Below, piece by piece: positions 36,312 to 46,455 of a stretch of 64,000 nt of DNA (the stretch's first letter is position 1; every line of letters begins with the position of its first letter). The notes beneath the pieces were generated by a model, which was given only the letters and a program-made list of their open reading frames with translations, was not told the origin of the DNA and did not search any database. Origin of the DNA: Reichenbachiella versicolor (GTDB lineage: Bacteria; Bacteroidota; Bacteroidia; Cytophagales; Cyclobacteriaceae); the NCBI RefSeq assembly GCF_003171675.1, contig NZ_QFZQ01000013.1:21720-85719 (forward strand), read 5' to 3'. Made by a program: the position numbers and the translations under genes.

Positions 36312-37970
36312 TTAGGGTCTTGGATTCCAATTCACCATTGAAATATCATCCCAATAAATGATTAACTGTTCTACTCCTGTATTTACGGCAAATGGAACGA
36401 ATCGATAATCACTATTTCTATCAGCTGTAAACACAAATGAGTATTGAGTCCATTCCTCATTTTCAGGACTAATAGAACTCCAGCCTCTCAACACAGAAAA
36501 ATTACCTTGTGTAGCTGCAGCTGCAACATATAACCTACAGTTCGAATCAAAACCTAATGAACCAAATCTAGTCCCTCCATTGTTCTCTGTTTTTAAATAA
36601 ACAGATACTTTATAAATACCTAAATCCGCATCAAATGTGTGATACCCTCCTGCCGAAAGGCTTGGCTCGGTTGCAGCCCTTGATGGTGGTGTCGCTAGCC
36701 CAGGTGCAGGGTTAACTGCCATTTTAAGGTAACTACTTCCACTATGTGCCACTGAAGCATCTGTCACTACAGTTGTAGTATGGTCAGCCACATTAGGTAA
36801 ATAACCTCCTGCAGCTGGAAGGTTACCCCATGATACACTAGAAGTATTTTCAAATCCGTAATCATAATCTTGTGCCACAAGAATATTGATCTCTTCATGT
36901 TCAATACTTTCATCAGAAAACGCCTCTGCTGGGAAGGAACTATTTTTGGCATCAGCCTCTAAAGAACCTACAGTGTATGAAACAACCGCCTCATCGTCTG
37001 AATAGATCTGATCGCCATCAAGTGTCAATACAATAGTCGAAGGATCTGTATCCAATGCAGCCGTGCTAATTGTCGCTGTCATTTCAGACCCTCCTTCAGG
37101 AGTAATCTTAACTTCAAAATCATCTTTATCAATAGAAGATGATTTTATAGATCTACTAAACTTTAAATAAGCTCTGCCTTCTCGTTCAATAACATTTACT
37201 AAAGTTAACGGTTCTTGACTCTCGATCAGCTTAATAAAGTCAACATACTTAACTGTATCAGAACTTCTTGGATTTGTTCTTGCAAGAATAGCTTCCAAAT
37301 CAAAAACCTTATCTAGACCATTATAAACAATATCAAATGTGCCATTTCCCACATTAGTAGACTCTTCTACTAGAAGTCCTCCGTCGAAATCTGAATCTAC
37401 AATAGAATTGACCTTTCCTTCTGTTTCAAACGTATATCTAACCGTTGTCCCGTCTACTAATGCTATCTCTGCAGAATCTTGAAGACTAATTTCTTGTCCT
37501 AAAACTCCATTCTCAAGAATATTTGCCTTGAAAGAAACAATGTCGATGAGTGGAAGAACTGACACTCTATACATGGTATCTAGCTCTATATCTCTTTTGC
37601 TATCCTCATCTTCTGCATAAGCTGAATCTTCAAATATCTGATGTAAGGAAATAGCGTATTCTCCAGCTTTATCAAATCTGACAGATAATAATGAAGCTCC
37701 TTCATCTCCTTCTAAAACTGTAACAGAATCCTTATCAGGAATACCCCATTCACGTGTAGCTACTCCTCGTGAAGCATCAGAAAACTCAATTCTACCACCA
37801 ATATTGATAATATTCTCATTACTAGCCTGGGAAACCATAACAAACCTCTGAGCCTCATTATTGACCTCCCACTGATTCATTTCTTCGCCACATGCTCCCA
37901 GCAACATTACCAAAATGGCTAATACTACTGAAACATTGCTATATATTTTCTTTTTGTGTTTTAACATCAT
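36312..37970 (-). CDS. surface lipoprotein of the susCD operon, probable glycan-binding protein
   Basis: This 552-residue lipoprotein has its lipid cysteine at C27 (LVMLLGACGEEMN). It starts with a PKD-like domain (~40-130), then Ig-like strands, an SD-repeat-like section with bacterial Ig features (~270-350), and a C-terminal jelly-roll-like region (~375-550: YDYGFENTSSVSWGNLPAAG) that looks like a carbohydrate-binding module. It is third after susC and susD, the usual site of a SusE/SusF-type surface glycan-binding protein. Sequence in this class evolves quickly, so the function rests on position and architecture. Confidence 0.85.
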   Translation of the reverse strand: MMLKHKKKIYSNVSVVLAILVMLLGACGEEMNQWEVNNEAQRFVMVSQASNENIINIGGRIEFSDASRGVATREWGIPDKDSVTVLEGDEGASLLSVRFDKAGEYAISLHQIFEDSAYAEDEDSKRDIELDTMYRVSVLPLIDIVSFKANILENGVLGQEISLQDSAEIALVDGTTVRYTFETEGKVNSIVDSDFDGGLLVEESTNVGNGTFDIVYNGLDKVFDLEAILARTNPRSSDTVKYVDFIKLIESQEPLTLVNVIEREGRAYLKFSRSIKSSSIDKDDFEVKITPEGGSEMTATISTAALDTDPSTIVLTLDGDQIYSDDEAVVSYTVGSLEADAKNSSFPAEAFSDESIEHEEINILVAQDYDYGFENTSSVSWGNLPAAGGYLPNVADHTTTVVTDASVAHSGSSYLKMAVNPAPGLATPPSRAATEPSLSAGGYHTFDADLGIYKVSVYLKTENNGGTRFGSLGFDSNCRLYVAAAATQGNFSVLRGWSSISPENEEWTQYSFVFTADRNSDYRFVPFAVNTGVEQLIIYWDDISMVNWNPRP

Positions 37971-37984
37971 CTTATACTTTATAG

Positions 37985-39697
37985 TTAATTCACTTCTGTA
38001 TTATTTTCTACTTCTCCATTAGGTACTGGCAGATAATCATGTGCCTCTGAATTGTAATTAGCTGCTTTAGGAGCAAAATCCTCTCTCAAAGCATTATCAC
38101 CTTTTATAAATAAAGGGGGTCTATTCGCATCTCGAGGAAGAGCCAATCTATCTATTTCCACTTGTCTTTGTTCGTCAAATACTTCTTTAACTATACCCCA
38201 TCGTACAAGATCTTTCCATCTATGATTTTCGTAGGCCAACTCTGTCGGTCTTTCAACTCTTCTCAAATGGGTTCTAATCGACTCTACTGTAACATTTACG
38301 TAAGGTCTAGGACCATATAGTTCCGCACTTTTATGCAGTTCAGGAATTTGATCAGAACTACTAGCACGATAAGAATCTAACGTAACTACACCTGCCTGCG
38401 TACGGACTTGATCTATATATCCGATGGCAGCGTCAATATCACCTCGTCCCTCAAGGACTGCCTCAGCACACATCAATAGCACATCTGCGTATCTAATAAA
38501 CTTAAAGTTTATTGAAGTCCTCCATTGATCACCCTCATCTTCTTGGTGATAAGCATTTGTGTACTTTCTAACATAAGAACTTTCTACATTACCCCAAATT
38601 CTATCTGGATGCTCATCAGCATCTCTTTGATAATATTGATCTGGACTATCTGGAGCAGCCAATGTCAGTCTGTACCTTGAACTATGGTCACTACTACCTG
38701 ATATAGAATCTGCAGCCATCAACTCATGAAAACTATATGTTGGTATTACCACTTGCCATGCTTGATAAAAGTAAGGTGCAAACCATCTTGCTAATGTGGA
38801 AGACTCAGATCCTGAATTAAACTCAGTATCATCCACAATACTTGCATTAGTAGCTCCCGGATTTATTGTTCCATTAAATGCTACTTCAAAAATTGACTCT
38901 GAATTAAATGGATCATCATCTCTAAAATTTGCTTCACGATCTGGCACTAGACTATACAACCCAGTTCCAATCACCTCCTCAAACTCAATAGCCGCAAGTT
39001 CCCATTCCTCTTCATATAAATATACCTTACCTAAAAGAGACTTAGCAGCACCCCACGTTACCCTATGTTTATCTACATCATCTCTTTCTTGAGGTAACAC
39101 ATCAATTGCAGCCATAAGGTCAGGTTTAATGATTTGCTCTGTAATCTCCTCCTTAGTTGATAACCCAATATAAATCGTTTCTGGAGTACCTTCAGCACTT
39201 GTTGTAATGACTCCTTGTCCATAAGTATGTGCTATCTGAAAATAAAAGAAGGCTCTTAAAAACTTTGCTTCAGCTACAATTTCATCTATTAATTCCTGTT
39301 CTAATACATCAGTCATCAGTGCAACCTGCTCGATTACCTGATTAGCGCGGAAAATCCCTATATATAGCTCAGACCAAATTTGAGTTACCATAGGAGAGTT
39401 ATCATTTATATTGAATTCTGTGATGTAATTTGTTTTACCAACAAACGAGTTAGTACCTCCAAGGTCCGTTTTAACCATCTCAGTTACGGCTTCTCCTCCG
39501 CCTACTCCTTGAAATTGAAGAGCTGCATAAACTGTCGTGAGACCTCCCATTGCATCTGATTCTGTCTTCCAAAAAATATCTTGAGAAATACTATTTGGAT
39601 TCACTTTTGTCAGGAACTCATTTTGATCACAACCTGACAACACTATCAGTATGGCTATGAAGCATGACTTCGTGATATTTAAAATTCTATTTTTCAT
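37985..39697 (-). CDS. susD: SusD/RagB-family nutrient-binding outer membrane lipoprotein
   Basis: This 570-residue lipoprotein (lipid cysteine C23 in VLSGCDQNEF) has the SusD fold: N-terminal TPR-like helices, KAEAKFLRAFFYFQIAHTYG-type region at ~140, and the C-terminal typical motif ELAYENHRWKDLVRWG (~500-515), RPPLFIKGD and HDYLPVPNGEV. It sits on the SusC barrel as a lid and hands oligosaccharides to it. It begins 19 bp after susC and precedes the surface lipoprotein gene. Confidence 0.97.
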   Translation of the reverse strand: MKNRILNITKSCFIAILIVLSGCDQNEFLTKVNPNSISQDIFWKTESDAMGGLTTVYAALQFQGVGGGEAVTEMVKTDLGGTNSFVGKTNYITEFNINDNSPMVTQIWSELYIGIFRANQVIEQVALMTDVLEQELIDEIVAEAKFLRAFFYFQIAHTYGQGVITTSAEGTPETIYIGLSTKEEITEQIIKPDLMAAIDVLPQERDDVDKHRVTWGAAKSLLGKVYLYEEEWELAAIEFEEVIGTGLYSLVPDREANFRDDDPFNSESIFEVAFNGTINPGATNASIVDDTEFNSGSESSTLARWFAPYFYQAWQVVIPTYSFHELMAADSISGSSDHSSRYRLTLAAPDSPDQYYQRDADEHPDRIWGNVESSYVRKYTNAYHQEDEGDQWRTSINFKFIRYADVLLMCAEAVLEGRGDIDAAIGYIDQVRTQAGVVTLDSYRASSSDQIPELHKSAELYGPRPYVNVTVESIRTHLRRVERPTELAYENHRWKDLVRWGIVKEVFDEQRQVEIDRLALPRDANRPPLFIKGDNALREDFAPKAANYNSEAHDYLPVPNGEVENNTEVN

Positions 39698-39716
39698 AAT
39701 TCTAAAGTCTTAAGTA

Positions 39717-42700
39717 TTAAAAGCTAAGCTGCGCACCAATTAAGAACTGACGAGTCACTGGGTAGTTTCCTCTGTCAACACCTCTTGTAGACAATCCATT
39801 ACCTCCTACTTCAGGATCATACCCTGTGTACTTAGTAAATGTGAATGGGTTTACTGTGGAAGCATATACTCGTGCTTTCGTAATGCCGTACTTTTCAAGC
39901 CCTTTGAATGTATAACCTAATGTAATTGTTCTTATTCGAAAATATGTTCCATCCTCTAACCACCTATCAGACCACGCTCTTGCATTTGGATGAGTTCGGT
40001 TATCTCTAAAAGTAGGAATATCTGAATCTGAATTCTGTGCTGACCACATTCCTACTTGTTCAGCACTGCGCCCAAAATTGTGCGCTAAAAACCTAGCTCC
40101 ATTGTATATCTCTGCTCCATGCGAATAATAGCCTTGAACAGTAAAGTCAAACCCTTTATACCTAAGAGCAGCAGTTAACCCCATTTCAAAATCTGGTAAT
40201 CCAGACCCTTTGTAAACCCTATCACTAGTATTAATAGTACTGTCACCAGCATCCATGATACCATCTCCATCGGTATCTTCGGTTAATTGATCTACATATT
40301 TAAGATCCCCCAATTGAGCATTGCTTTCGATCAATTGATATGCTGTCAATTCACTAAGTTCCTCTCCCGTCTCAGGGTGAAAACCGTATGTATCACCATC
40401 AGGCACATCAGACTTAATTACCCCATCTGTCTCAATCAGGAAAAAGGACCCAGCCTCGTAACCAGTTGCGAAAAAAGTTGTGTTGTCAACTCCTCCAATA
40501 GTTTGCACTGGTGTTCCTCCACCATATCCAATATCAAGACCATCAAGATCTGTTATTTCATTAACAACCTTAGAAAACGTGGCTGAGAGATCATACTCTA
40601 ACCCGAACGATGTTTTATCCCTGTATAGCAAAGACAACCCCATTCCCTTGTTAGTCATCTCTCCTCCATTTACCTGAATAAAATTATAAGCGTTAGCTGC
40701 TCCTGTCACATTTGTCCCAGTAGATAATGGTACAACTTTCGGAAGTAACATATCCTGATTAGTATCAAAATAAAAGTCAGCTGTAAACTGAACTCTATTT
40801 TGGAAAGCGCCTAAATCAACTCCAATATTTCGAGATACAGAGGTTTCCCAACTAACATCTGGGTTAGCAAGAGATCGTTGAATCAAACCTGGAGCAAGAG
40901 TACCACTTGTTCCTGCTAGATAATTTACACCTCCATCAATGGTCGCTACAGATACATAAGGGTTCTGAGTTCTGTTATTCCCTCCAGTACCTAAACTTAC
41001 TCTAAGTTTCAGAGCATTGATTTGATTTATATTCCAAAAACTCTCATCACCTATGTTCCAACCAGCAGAAACTGAAGGAAAATAAGCCCATTTGTCTTGA
41101 AAGTTTGAGGAACCATCTCTTCTAACTATAGCTTGAAAGAGATATCTATCATCATAGTCATATTCCAGTCTTCCTAATTGACCAATTAAAGAATATTCTG
41201 TGTCATTACTTGTAGGGTTTTGTGTTTCAACAATTGCACCAGGAACCTGAATATCATTATTACCATTAGCCGCGAAGGTTCCTCCTAGACCTACATCTTT
41301 AGTTTCCCATTTCTCAAATGTCAAAGCCGCTGTTGCTTTAAAATCATGCTTCCCCCATGTCTTATTATATCTTACAAAGTTTTCAAAAATAGCATTGCTA
41401 AACCATCTATAATCTTCATTGAGTAAAGCCTGTTCACGTGATGCTCCGCTCAATTCTTCGTTGATATTGTATATAAGGACTTTTGGCTGAAACTGTTTTC
41501 TAATGGTATTAGACGTATTTTGGCCTAGCCTAATATTATATGTAAACCCTTTAAAAAACTCATATGAGGCATTTACCGCTACATTAACTCTACGAAGTTT
41601 CTGTTCGTCCGTATTAATCAACTGAGTGGCAAAAAAACTATATGTAGTAGGGTCTTCCTCAGGGACTATAACGCCTCCTCCACTTAAATCAAGGTTGGCA
41701 GGTTCCGGATTATAAGGTCTTTGACGAATCGCCTGTTCATAAATAGCAAATGGTTCTCTATCTCTATTTTCTTCGGTGACCCCAATAGTCATAAACATCT
41801 TAAATTTCTTATTGTTTATCTGTCCAGTAAGTCTAGATGTTAACCTTTCGAATCCAGAATTCACTAGTACTCCTTCTTGGTTAAAATAATTCAAACTAGC
41901 ATTAACCTGTAGAGGGCCTTTGCCTCCAGAAACATTCAATTCGTAATTTTGAATAGGGGCATTATCCTTTTGAATTACACCGACAAAATCAGTATCATTT
42001 TGAAGAGCATTAGGTGTTCTACTTAGAATCCCATAATTCTGCCCTCCTTCATTAACTCTCACCTGATCTACAAAAAACCAATCCTCTGTCCCTGATAATT
42101 CTGTTCCGGAAGTAATGTTTTGAATCCCTCCCCAAGCAGCAAAATCGATTCTGGTTTTTCCAGGAGTTCCTTTCTTTGTTGTAATAATGATAACTCCATT
42201 AGTACCCCTAGCTCCATATATACTGGCCGAAGCACCGTCCTTTAAAATATCAATAGATTCTATTTGACTTGGTGGGATATTAGGGTTTTCAGCTTGTGGT
42301 ATACCATCCACAACATAAAGAGGCTCATTTTGTCCTGATAAACTCCTCACTCCTCTAATCTGAATATTCGCAGTTGCTCCTGGAGCACCACTGGCTGCCT
42401 GTATATTAACACCTGCTACCTGCCCCTGTAAAGCAGTTCCTAAATCTGGAGTTGGACTTCTCCCAATGACTTCTGAGTCTACATTATTGACAGCCCCAGT
42501 TAGTTCCTTTTTCTTCTGCGAGCCGTAACCAACAACAACAACTTCATCCAATGACTTAACATCCGCTTCTAGAAGAATGTTAATTTCCGACTGCGTGTTA
42601 ACAGTTATCTCCTGAGACTTAAAACCTATAAAACTAAAGATCAGAACATCCCCACTCTTTACATTTACACTATAGTTACCATCAATGTCGGTAACTGAAC

Positions 42701-42881
42701 CTCCACTTTCACCTTTGATCAATACATTCACACCTGGCAAAGCCTCTCCTGCTCCTTGGACGTTACCTTTTATTGTCATTACGTCTTGAGCCTGAACAAA
42801 ACCACAAGTCAATGCCAGCAACAACGCCAGACAATAGCACCTGAGGCTTATTCTCCTTTTTACAAGTAGTCTTAACTTCAT
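39717..42881 (-). CDS. susC: SusC/RagA-family TonB-linked outer membrane transporter
   Basis: This 1054-residue outer-membrane protein has a signal peptide ending in VQAQ (~32), a CarboxypepD_reg-like domain (~35-115: IKGNVQGAGEALPGVNVLIKG), the RagA-type plug (LDEVVVVGYGSQKKKELTGAVNNVD; FVVDGIP-like YVVDGIPQAENPNIPP; GASASIYGARGTNGVIIITT) and the 22-strand barrel, ending in an aromatic-rich ITLGYTFKGL...FLIGAQLSF. It takes up oligosaccharides by energy from TonB. It is followed by susD. Confidence 0.97.
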   Translation of the reverse strand: MKLRLLVKRRISLRCYCLALLLALTCGFVQAQDVMTIKGNVQGAGEALPGVNVLIKGESGGSVTDIDGNYSVNVKSGDVLIFSFIGFKSQEITVNTQSEINILLEADVKSLDEVVVVGYGSQKKKELTGAVNNVDSEVIGRSPTPDLGTALQGQVAGVNIQAASGAPGATANIQIRGVRSLSGQNEPLYVVDGIPQAENPNIPPSQIESIDILKDGASASIYGARGTNGVIIITTKKGTPGKTRIDFAAWGGIQNITSGTELSGTEDWFFVDQVRVNEGGQNYGILSRTPNALQNDTDFVGVIQKDNAPIQNYELNVSGGKGPLQVNASLNYFNQEGVLVNSGFERLTSRLTGQINNKKFKMFMTIGVTEENRDREPFAIYEQAIRQRPYNPEPANLDLSGGGVIVPEEDPTTYSFFATQLINTDEQKLRRVNVAVNASYEFFKGFTYNIRLGQNTSNTIRKQFQPKVLIYNINEELSGASREQALLNEDYRWFSNAIFENFVRYNKTWGKHDFKATAALTFEKWETKDVGLGGTFAANGNNDIQVPGAIVETQNPTSNDTEYSLIGQLGRLEYDYDDRYLFQAIVRRDGSSNFQDKWAYFPSVSAGWNIGDESFWNINQINALKLRVSLGTGGNNRTQNPYVSVATIDGGVNYLAGTSGTLAPGLIQRSLANPDVSWETSVSRNIGVDLGAFQNRVQFTADFYFDTNQDMLLPKVVPLSTGTNVTGAANAYNFIQVNGGEMTNKGMGLSLLYRDKTSFGLEYDLSATFSKVVNEITDLDGLDIGYGGGTPVQTIGGVDNTTFFATGYEAGSFFLIETDGVIKSDVPDGDTYGFHPETGEELSELTAYQLIESNAQLGDLKYVDQLTEDTDGDGIMDAGDSTINTSDRVYKGSGLPDFEMGLTAALRYKGFDFTVQGYYSHGAEIYNGARFLAHNFGRSAEQVGMWSAQNSDSDIPTFRDNRTHPNARAWSDRWLEDGTYFRIRTITLGYTFKGLEKYGITKARVYASTVNPFTFTKYTGYDPEVGGNGLSTRGVDRGNYPVTRQFLIGAQLSF

Positions 42882-43001
42882 ATTTAAATTGTTTAGTTAA
42901 TCAGGGAATGCCGATTCTCTCCTTCATAGAATTTACACATTACCCTATTCATTCACAACCATTTACCCCCCTAAAAGAAAGGATGTTGTATATGGTTTAA
43001 A

Positions 43002-43009
43002 CAAACTTA
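43002..43009 (-). promoter_or_regulatory. putative Bacteroidota -7 element for susC
   Basis: TAAGTTTG on the minus strand fits the Bacteroidota -7 consensus TAnnTTTG. It lies 121 nt upstream of the susC start. No clear -33 TTTG is seen at the right spacing, so the assignment is tentative. The 382-bp gap (42882-43264) also contains the terminator at 43114-43138 and nothing else recognised. Confidence 0.35.
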
Positions 43010-43113
43010 AGAACATCATCAGGCTATGTATTCTTGGCATTTACCCATTGATGATTCATTTTTAACCAACTAATCTTGAAGTCAAATTTTGCATAAAATG
43101 ATACAATCAAAAA

Positions 43114-43138
43114 AAGCACTGTCACACTGACAATGCTT
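43114..43138 (-). terminator. rho-independent terminator after the first sulfatase gene
   Basis: On the minus strand AGCATTGTCA and TGACAGTGCT pair (one mismatch, 3-base loop), extended by one A/T pair, and a run of seven T follows. This is a textbook terminator for the AraC-sulfatase transcript. It cuts through a spurious 63-codon frame here. Confidence 0.88.
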
Positions 43139-43264
43139 ACAATAAATGAATGACTATAACTAAAAGTGCGCACAGGCATTACCTGTGATTGACTAATTTC
43201 TTTCATTAATAACACACACCGCTTTATCTAAAAGTATCACTGTCTGAAAATCACTACATACAAA

Positions 43265-44638
43265 TTATCTATAATTATCCATACGATCAATATCATACTT
43301 TTCAAAACTCCTTTTCAACTGCCATAGTGGGCGCTCCAGAGTCAATTCCCATTCATATAGCATTTGAAACATTTCCTTTACCTGCTCTGGTTCTGAAGTT
43401 GCGAGGTTATTCTTTTCCGATATATCTTTTTCAACATTGTAAAGTTCTGCTGGTCTATCTGAAAATCTTATCAATTTATAATCACCTTTCCTAATAGCTG
43501 CTCTAGTCTCTTTCTTCCAATAAAGAACTTCATGAGGCTTTCCTTTCTTATTTCCTTTTAGATACGGAATCAAGTCTACTCCATCTGTTTCCTCAATATC
43601 TCTTATATCTCCTCCGGCCGCTGCATAGAAAGTAGGAAGTAAATCCAACGTACTAACAGGGTAGTTAAAAGTTGAATTCCTTTTGACGTTCCCTGTCCAC
43701 TTCACGAAAAATGGTATGCGAATCCCTCCCTCCAAGTGGTTTGACTTAGTACCACTTAAAGGTGTATTGATAGAAGCATTTTTATCACTAGGCCCTCCAT
43801 TGTCGTTAGTAAATACTATTATCGTATTATCATCAATTTTCAATTCTTTCAGTTTGTCAAATACCTTTCCACATGCTCTATCAAGAGCTAGAGTCATAGC
43901 AGCCACCGTTTTTCTTTTCCCATTGAGTTCGGGAAACATTTTCATATCTTCTTCCATTGCATCCATTGGTGTGTGCACAGCATTAAAAGATAAAAAAACA
44001 AAAAACGGAGTACTTCTATTTTTTTCAATGAAACTAATAGCACTCTCAGCCAAACGATCAGTTAGATACCCATCATGCTCTTGGAAATCACCAAACCCTC
44101 TCTCTAATTTGTCCAAATGACTTGCGGGATGATTCCTGTATGGGAAATAACTCCTTGCTCCTCCTCTAAATCCATAAAATTCATCAAACCCTCTTTTAGT
44201 AGGGTGAAATTTGTCTGCCCCACCTAAATGCCACTTGCCATAAAATGCCGTTTTGTAATCCAGCTTCTTCAAATATTCTGCCATGGTAACTTGATCTAAA
44301 GGAATTCCCATTTCATCACCTTTTAAGCCTGAATATTTACTCATATAACCTGGCACATTATTCTCCTCAAAACCAAACTTCTGCTGATAACGTCCTGTCA
44401 TCAATCCTGCCCTAGATGGCCCACAAACTGATGCTGAAACATACCCCTGAGTAAATCTTACACCCTCAGCTGCAACACGGTCTAAATTTGGAGTGATCAT
44501 CACATCACTGCCTTGAAACCCAAAGTCAGCATACCCAGCGTCATCTGTTAAAATAAGAATAATATTTGGGCGTTTAGCTGCGTATGTACATTGGATAAAA
44601 AGCACTATAAGGATTATAAATCCAGATTTATTCATCAT
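43265..44638 (-). CDS. S1 formylglycine-dependent sulfatase (locus sulfatase 1)
   Basis: This is an arylsulfatase-type enzyme (about 457 residues from the ATG at 44638; the frame begins 18 codons upstream). A hydrophobic signal segment ([17 protein letters not shown]) exports it. The formylglycine motif is C72-GPSR in [13 protein letters not shown] (the cysteine or serine is modified by a separate enzyme). Metal ligands appear in [16 protein letters not shown] and [13 protein letters not shown]. It resembles sulfatase subfamilies seen in carrageenan loci (S1_19 by memory), likely removing sulfate from a galactose residue. It lies 94 bp after AraC 1 and ends at the terminator. Confidence 0.93.
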   Translation of the reverse strand: MMNKSGFIILIVLFIQCTYAAKRPNIILILTDDAGYADFGFQGSDVMITPNLDRVAAEGVRFTQGYVSASVCGPSRAGLMTGRYQQKFGFEENNVPGYMSKYSGLKGDEMGIPLDQVTMAEYLKKLDYKTAFYGKWHLGGADKFHPTKRGFDEFYGFRGGARSYFPYRNHPASHLDKLERGFGDFQEHDGYLTDRLAESAISFIEKNRSTPFFVFLSFNAVHTPMDAMEEDMKMFPELNGKRKTVAAMTLALDRACGKVFDKLKELKIDDNTIIVFTNDNGGPSDKNASINTPLSGTKSNHLEGGIRIPFFVKWTGNVKRNSTFNYPVSTLDLLPTFYAAAGGDIRDIEETDGVDLIPYLKGNKKGKPHEVLYWKKETRAAIRKGDYKLIRFSDRPAELYNVEKDISEKNNLATSEPEQVKEMFQMLYEWELTLERPLWQLKRSFEKYDIDRMDNYR

Positions 44639-44732
44639 TTCAATATTATTTTTAACAATTATAACAAGCTCTAAAACTTGACACACCTCCATTTTTAGCT
44701 GACTATTCTATTATTTTATCAGCCTTTAGCTA

Positions 44733-45578
44733 TCACACGGCACACCTATACTGAGTAGGTGTTTGCCCAGTAATCTGTTTAAACTTTTTATTAAAGTTTG
44801 CTATTGAGTTAAACCCTACTTTGTAACATATTTCAGAAACTGATATTTCATCTTGGACCAATAGCCTAGATGCATTCTTTATTCTCACTTCATTCAAAAA
44901 CTGAGTAAAAGATTTACTAGTACTTTTTTTGAAATACCTACAAAATGAATTGGCAGTCATACATGCTACTTCAGCTACATCATTTAAAGAAATATCAGAT
45001 ACATAGTTGTCAGATATAAACTTCAATACATAATCTAACCGTCTAGTCTCTGAATTATACTCTTGCCTCATATCAGTTGTAGATAATGTTCTCATATGCC
45101 TGCTAACTGACAAACGATTCAATATCATTAGCAACTTTATTGCTTGATCAGCTATCGATAATTTTGATAGTGCAAGCAATTCATCTCGAAGCTGGCAGCT
45201 TATTTTTGAGAAATGTATTCCGAACCTTGACTGGTTCAATAAATGATTTATTTCCATAAATTCAGGCTTATCAAATGTATTCTGACCAATAAAGTTCCTA
45301 TCAAAATTGATAACTACTGTATTCACCATAGCACCTTGCTTATAGTCATCATTGTTCCTCCAAAGATGAGGCAAGTTGGGACCTACTAGAACTAGATCTC
45401 CCGATTTAAAATTCTCAACGCTGTCTCCTACAAATCTCACCCCATAGCTCTTAGAAATGTATATTAATTCAAACTGAGGATGATAATGCCAAGATTGATC
45501 AAAACATGGCTCTTCTCTCATTTTCACGCTTAGAGAATCATTTCTAAGGCAATCGACTTCTTTCAATAACAGTTTCAT
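44733..45578 (-). CDS. AraC-family regulator 1
   Basis: This 281-residue regulator has an N-terminal cupin-like sensor (WHYHPQFELIYISKSYGVRFVGD, GDLVLVGPNLPHLW) and two C-terminal helix-turn-helix motifs (ISLNDVAEVACMTANSFCRYFKK and SVSEICYKVGFNSIANFNKKFKQ). It is a paralog of the regulator at 60090-60959. It sits 29 bp after a small exported-protein gene and upstream of the first sulfatase, so all three probably form one transcript. It likely senses a sugar from the polysaccharide. Confidence 0.93.
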   Translation of the reverse strand: MKLLLKEVDCLRNDSLSVKMREEPCFDQSWHYHPQFELIYISKSYGVRFVGDSVENFKSGDLVLVGPNLPHLWRNNDDYKQGAMVNTVVINFDRNFIGQNTFDKPEFMEINHLLNQSRFGIHFSKISCQLRDELLALSKLSIADQAIKLLMILNRLSVSRHMRTLSTTDMRQEYNSETRRLDYVLKFISDNYVSDISLNDVAEVACMTANSFCRYFKKSTSKSFTQFLNEVRIKNASRLLVQDEISVSEICYKVGFNSIANFNKKFKQITGQTPTQYRCAV

Positions 45579-45607
45579 ACTATTCTTTTTTTACTCCTAT
45601 TACTGAA

Positions 45608-45979
45608 TTATATATCTCTTAGAATAGCCATTTCCTTGGTCACCTCATAGAAGAACGCAGACACTTGTTTTTTATCCTGACCTACGATTTCTGTTAAAGC
45701 AATGATTTGCTCTCTTATATTTACATTGACTGCTGCTTGATGCTCTTCGGCTGTCAATTCTCCGTCAACATATCTGTGTCTAAGTTCTGACAGCTTATAC
45801 AGATCTTTTAATTTCTGCTGCTCAACTTTATTCCTAGCTTCTTCATCTAAGTCAAACCGGTCTGCTGCCGCATCTGCATAGTATTCCGCCCTAATTTGTT
45901 GCTTTAATGCCCCTTGCGATTTTACACCTAGCACTAAAAGCACAAAATACATTGTGATTATAGTCATTCTCATCATCAT
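45608..45979 (-). CDS. small exported helical protein of unknown function
   Basis: This 123-residue protein has a signal peptide (MTIITMYFVLLVLGVKSQ). The mature part is almost all helical and highly charged (ADAAADRFDLDEEARNKVEQQKLKDLYKLSELRHRY), with a CpxP/Spy-like style (LTxxxxQ) though no clear LTxxQ repeats. It is the first gene of the AraC 1-sulfatase transcript. No known family is recognised. An exported helical protein ahead of a regulator in a polysaccharide locus is unusual; a stress or folding helper is a guess. Confidence 0.7.
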   Translation of the reverse strand: MMMRMTIITMYFVLLVLGVKSQGALKQQIRAEYYADAAADRFDLDEEARNKVEQQKLKDLYKLSELRHRYVDGELTAEEHQAAVNVNIREQIIALTEIVGQDKKQVSAFFYEVTKEMAILRDI

Positions 45980-46455
45980 ATACTTTCATTCAACATATGA
46001 CAAAATTGATGAGAACAATTGGCTTAGAAGTATAGCATTTGTCAATACAAAGTCGGCCTTTGTAAGGATTTTTAAGTCTGCTTTTGTAAAAAAAATATTA
46101 CCTCAGCCGGATAAAAAGTATTTTAAATAATAAAACGTATTATTTACGTATCTGACAAATCCATACATTCACTGTACAATCTAAACCCCAAAGTTATTTT
46201 ATAAAAAACAGATATTAAACACTCTAAAAGAGCATTTCCCTTATAAAACAGTCGTAGTATATGGATACATAGTTTAATTAAAGCATCATAAAAACAATGC
46301 TATTGCACTTAACGATTTATCAGGCATCTACTTTTAAAAAGCGTATAAATTATCAATTTTCAGTAAATGCATGGTTCTTATCTAAATGGATAAAGTCATA
46401 CATCTTTTGACATAAAAAATTCTGTAAACGACTTTATTACTTAACAATTTGAGAT
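45980..46455. other. intergenic region between HTCS and the AraC 1 operon
   Basis: This 476-bp region is very AT-rich. It holds an inverted repeat TACAAAG-tcggc-CTTTGTA at 46046-46064 and, on the minus strand, an AATAGCAT octamer (46297-46304) that matches part of the direct repeats upstream of GH127. It should contain the promoter of the small exported-protein/AraC/sulfatase transcript. No RNA gene or open frame was seen. Confidence 0.45.

Noticed and set aside
43024..43215. 63-codon minus-strand frame with one hydrophobic segment between susC and sulfatase 1
   Set aside because: A strong rho-independent terminator (43114-43138) lies inside it, its codons include the terminator stem, and no family is recognised; almost certainly not a gene.
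46046..46064. TACAAAG-tcggc-CTTTGTA hairpin as a terminator of HTCS
   Set aside because: It lies about 390 bp after the HTCS stop and has no T-run on that strand; left as an unexplained repeat in the intergenic entry.
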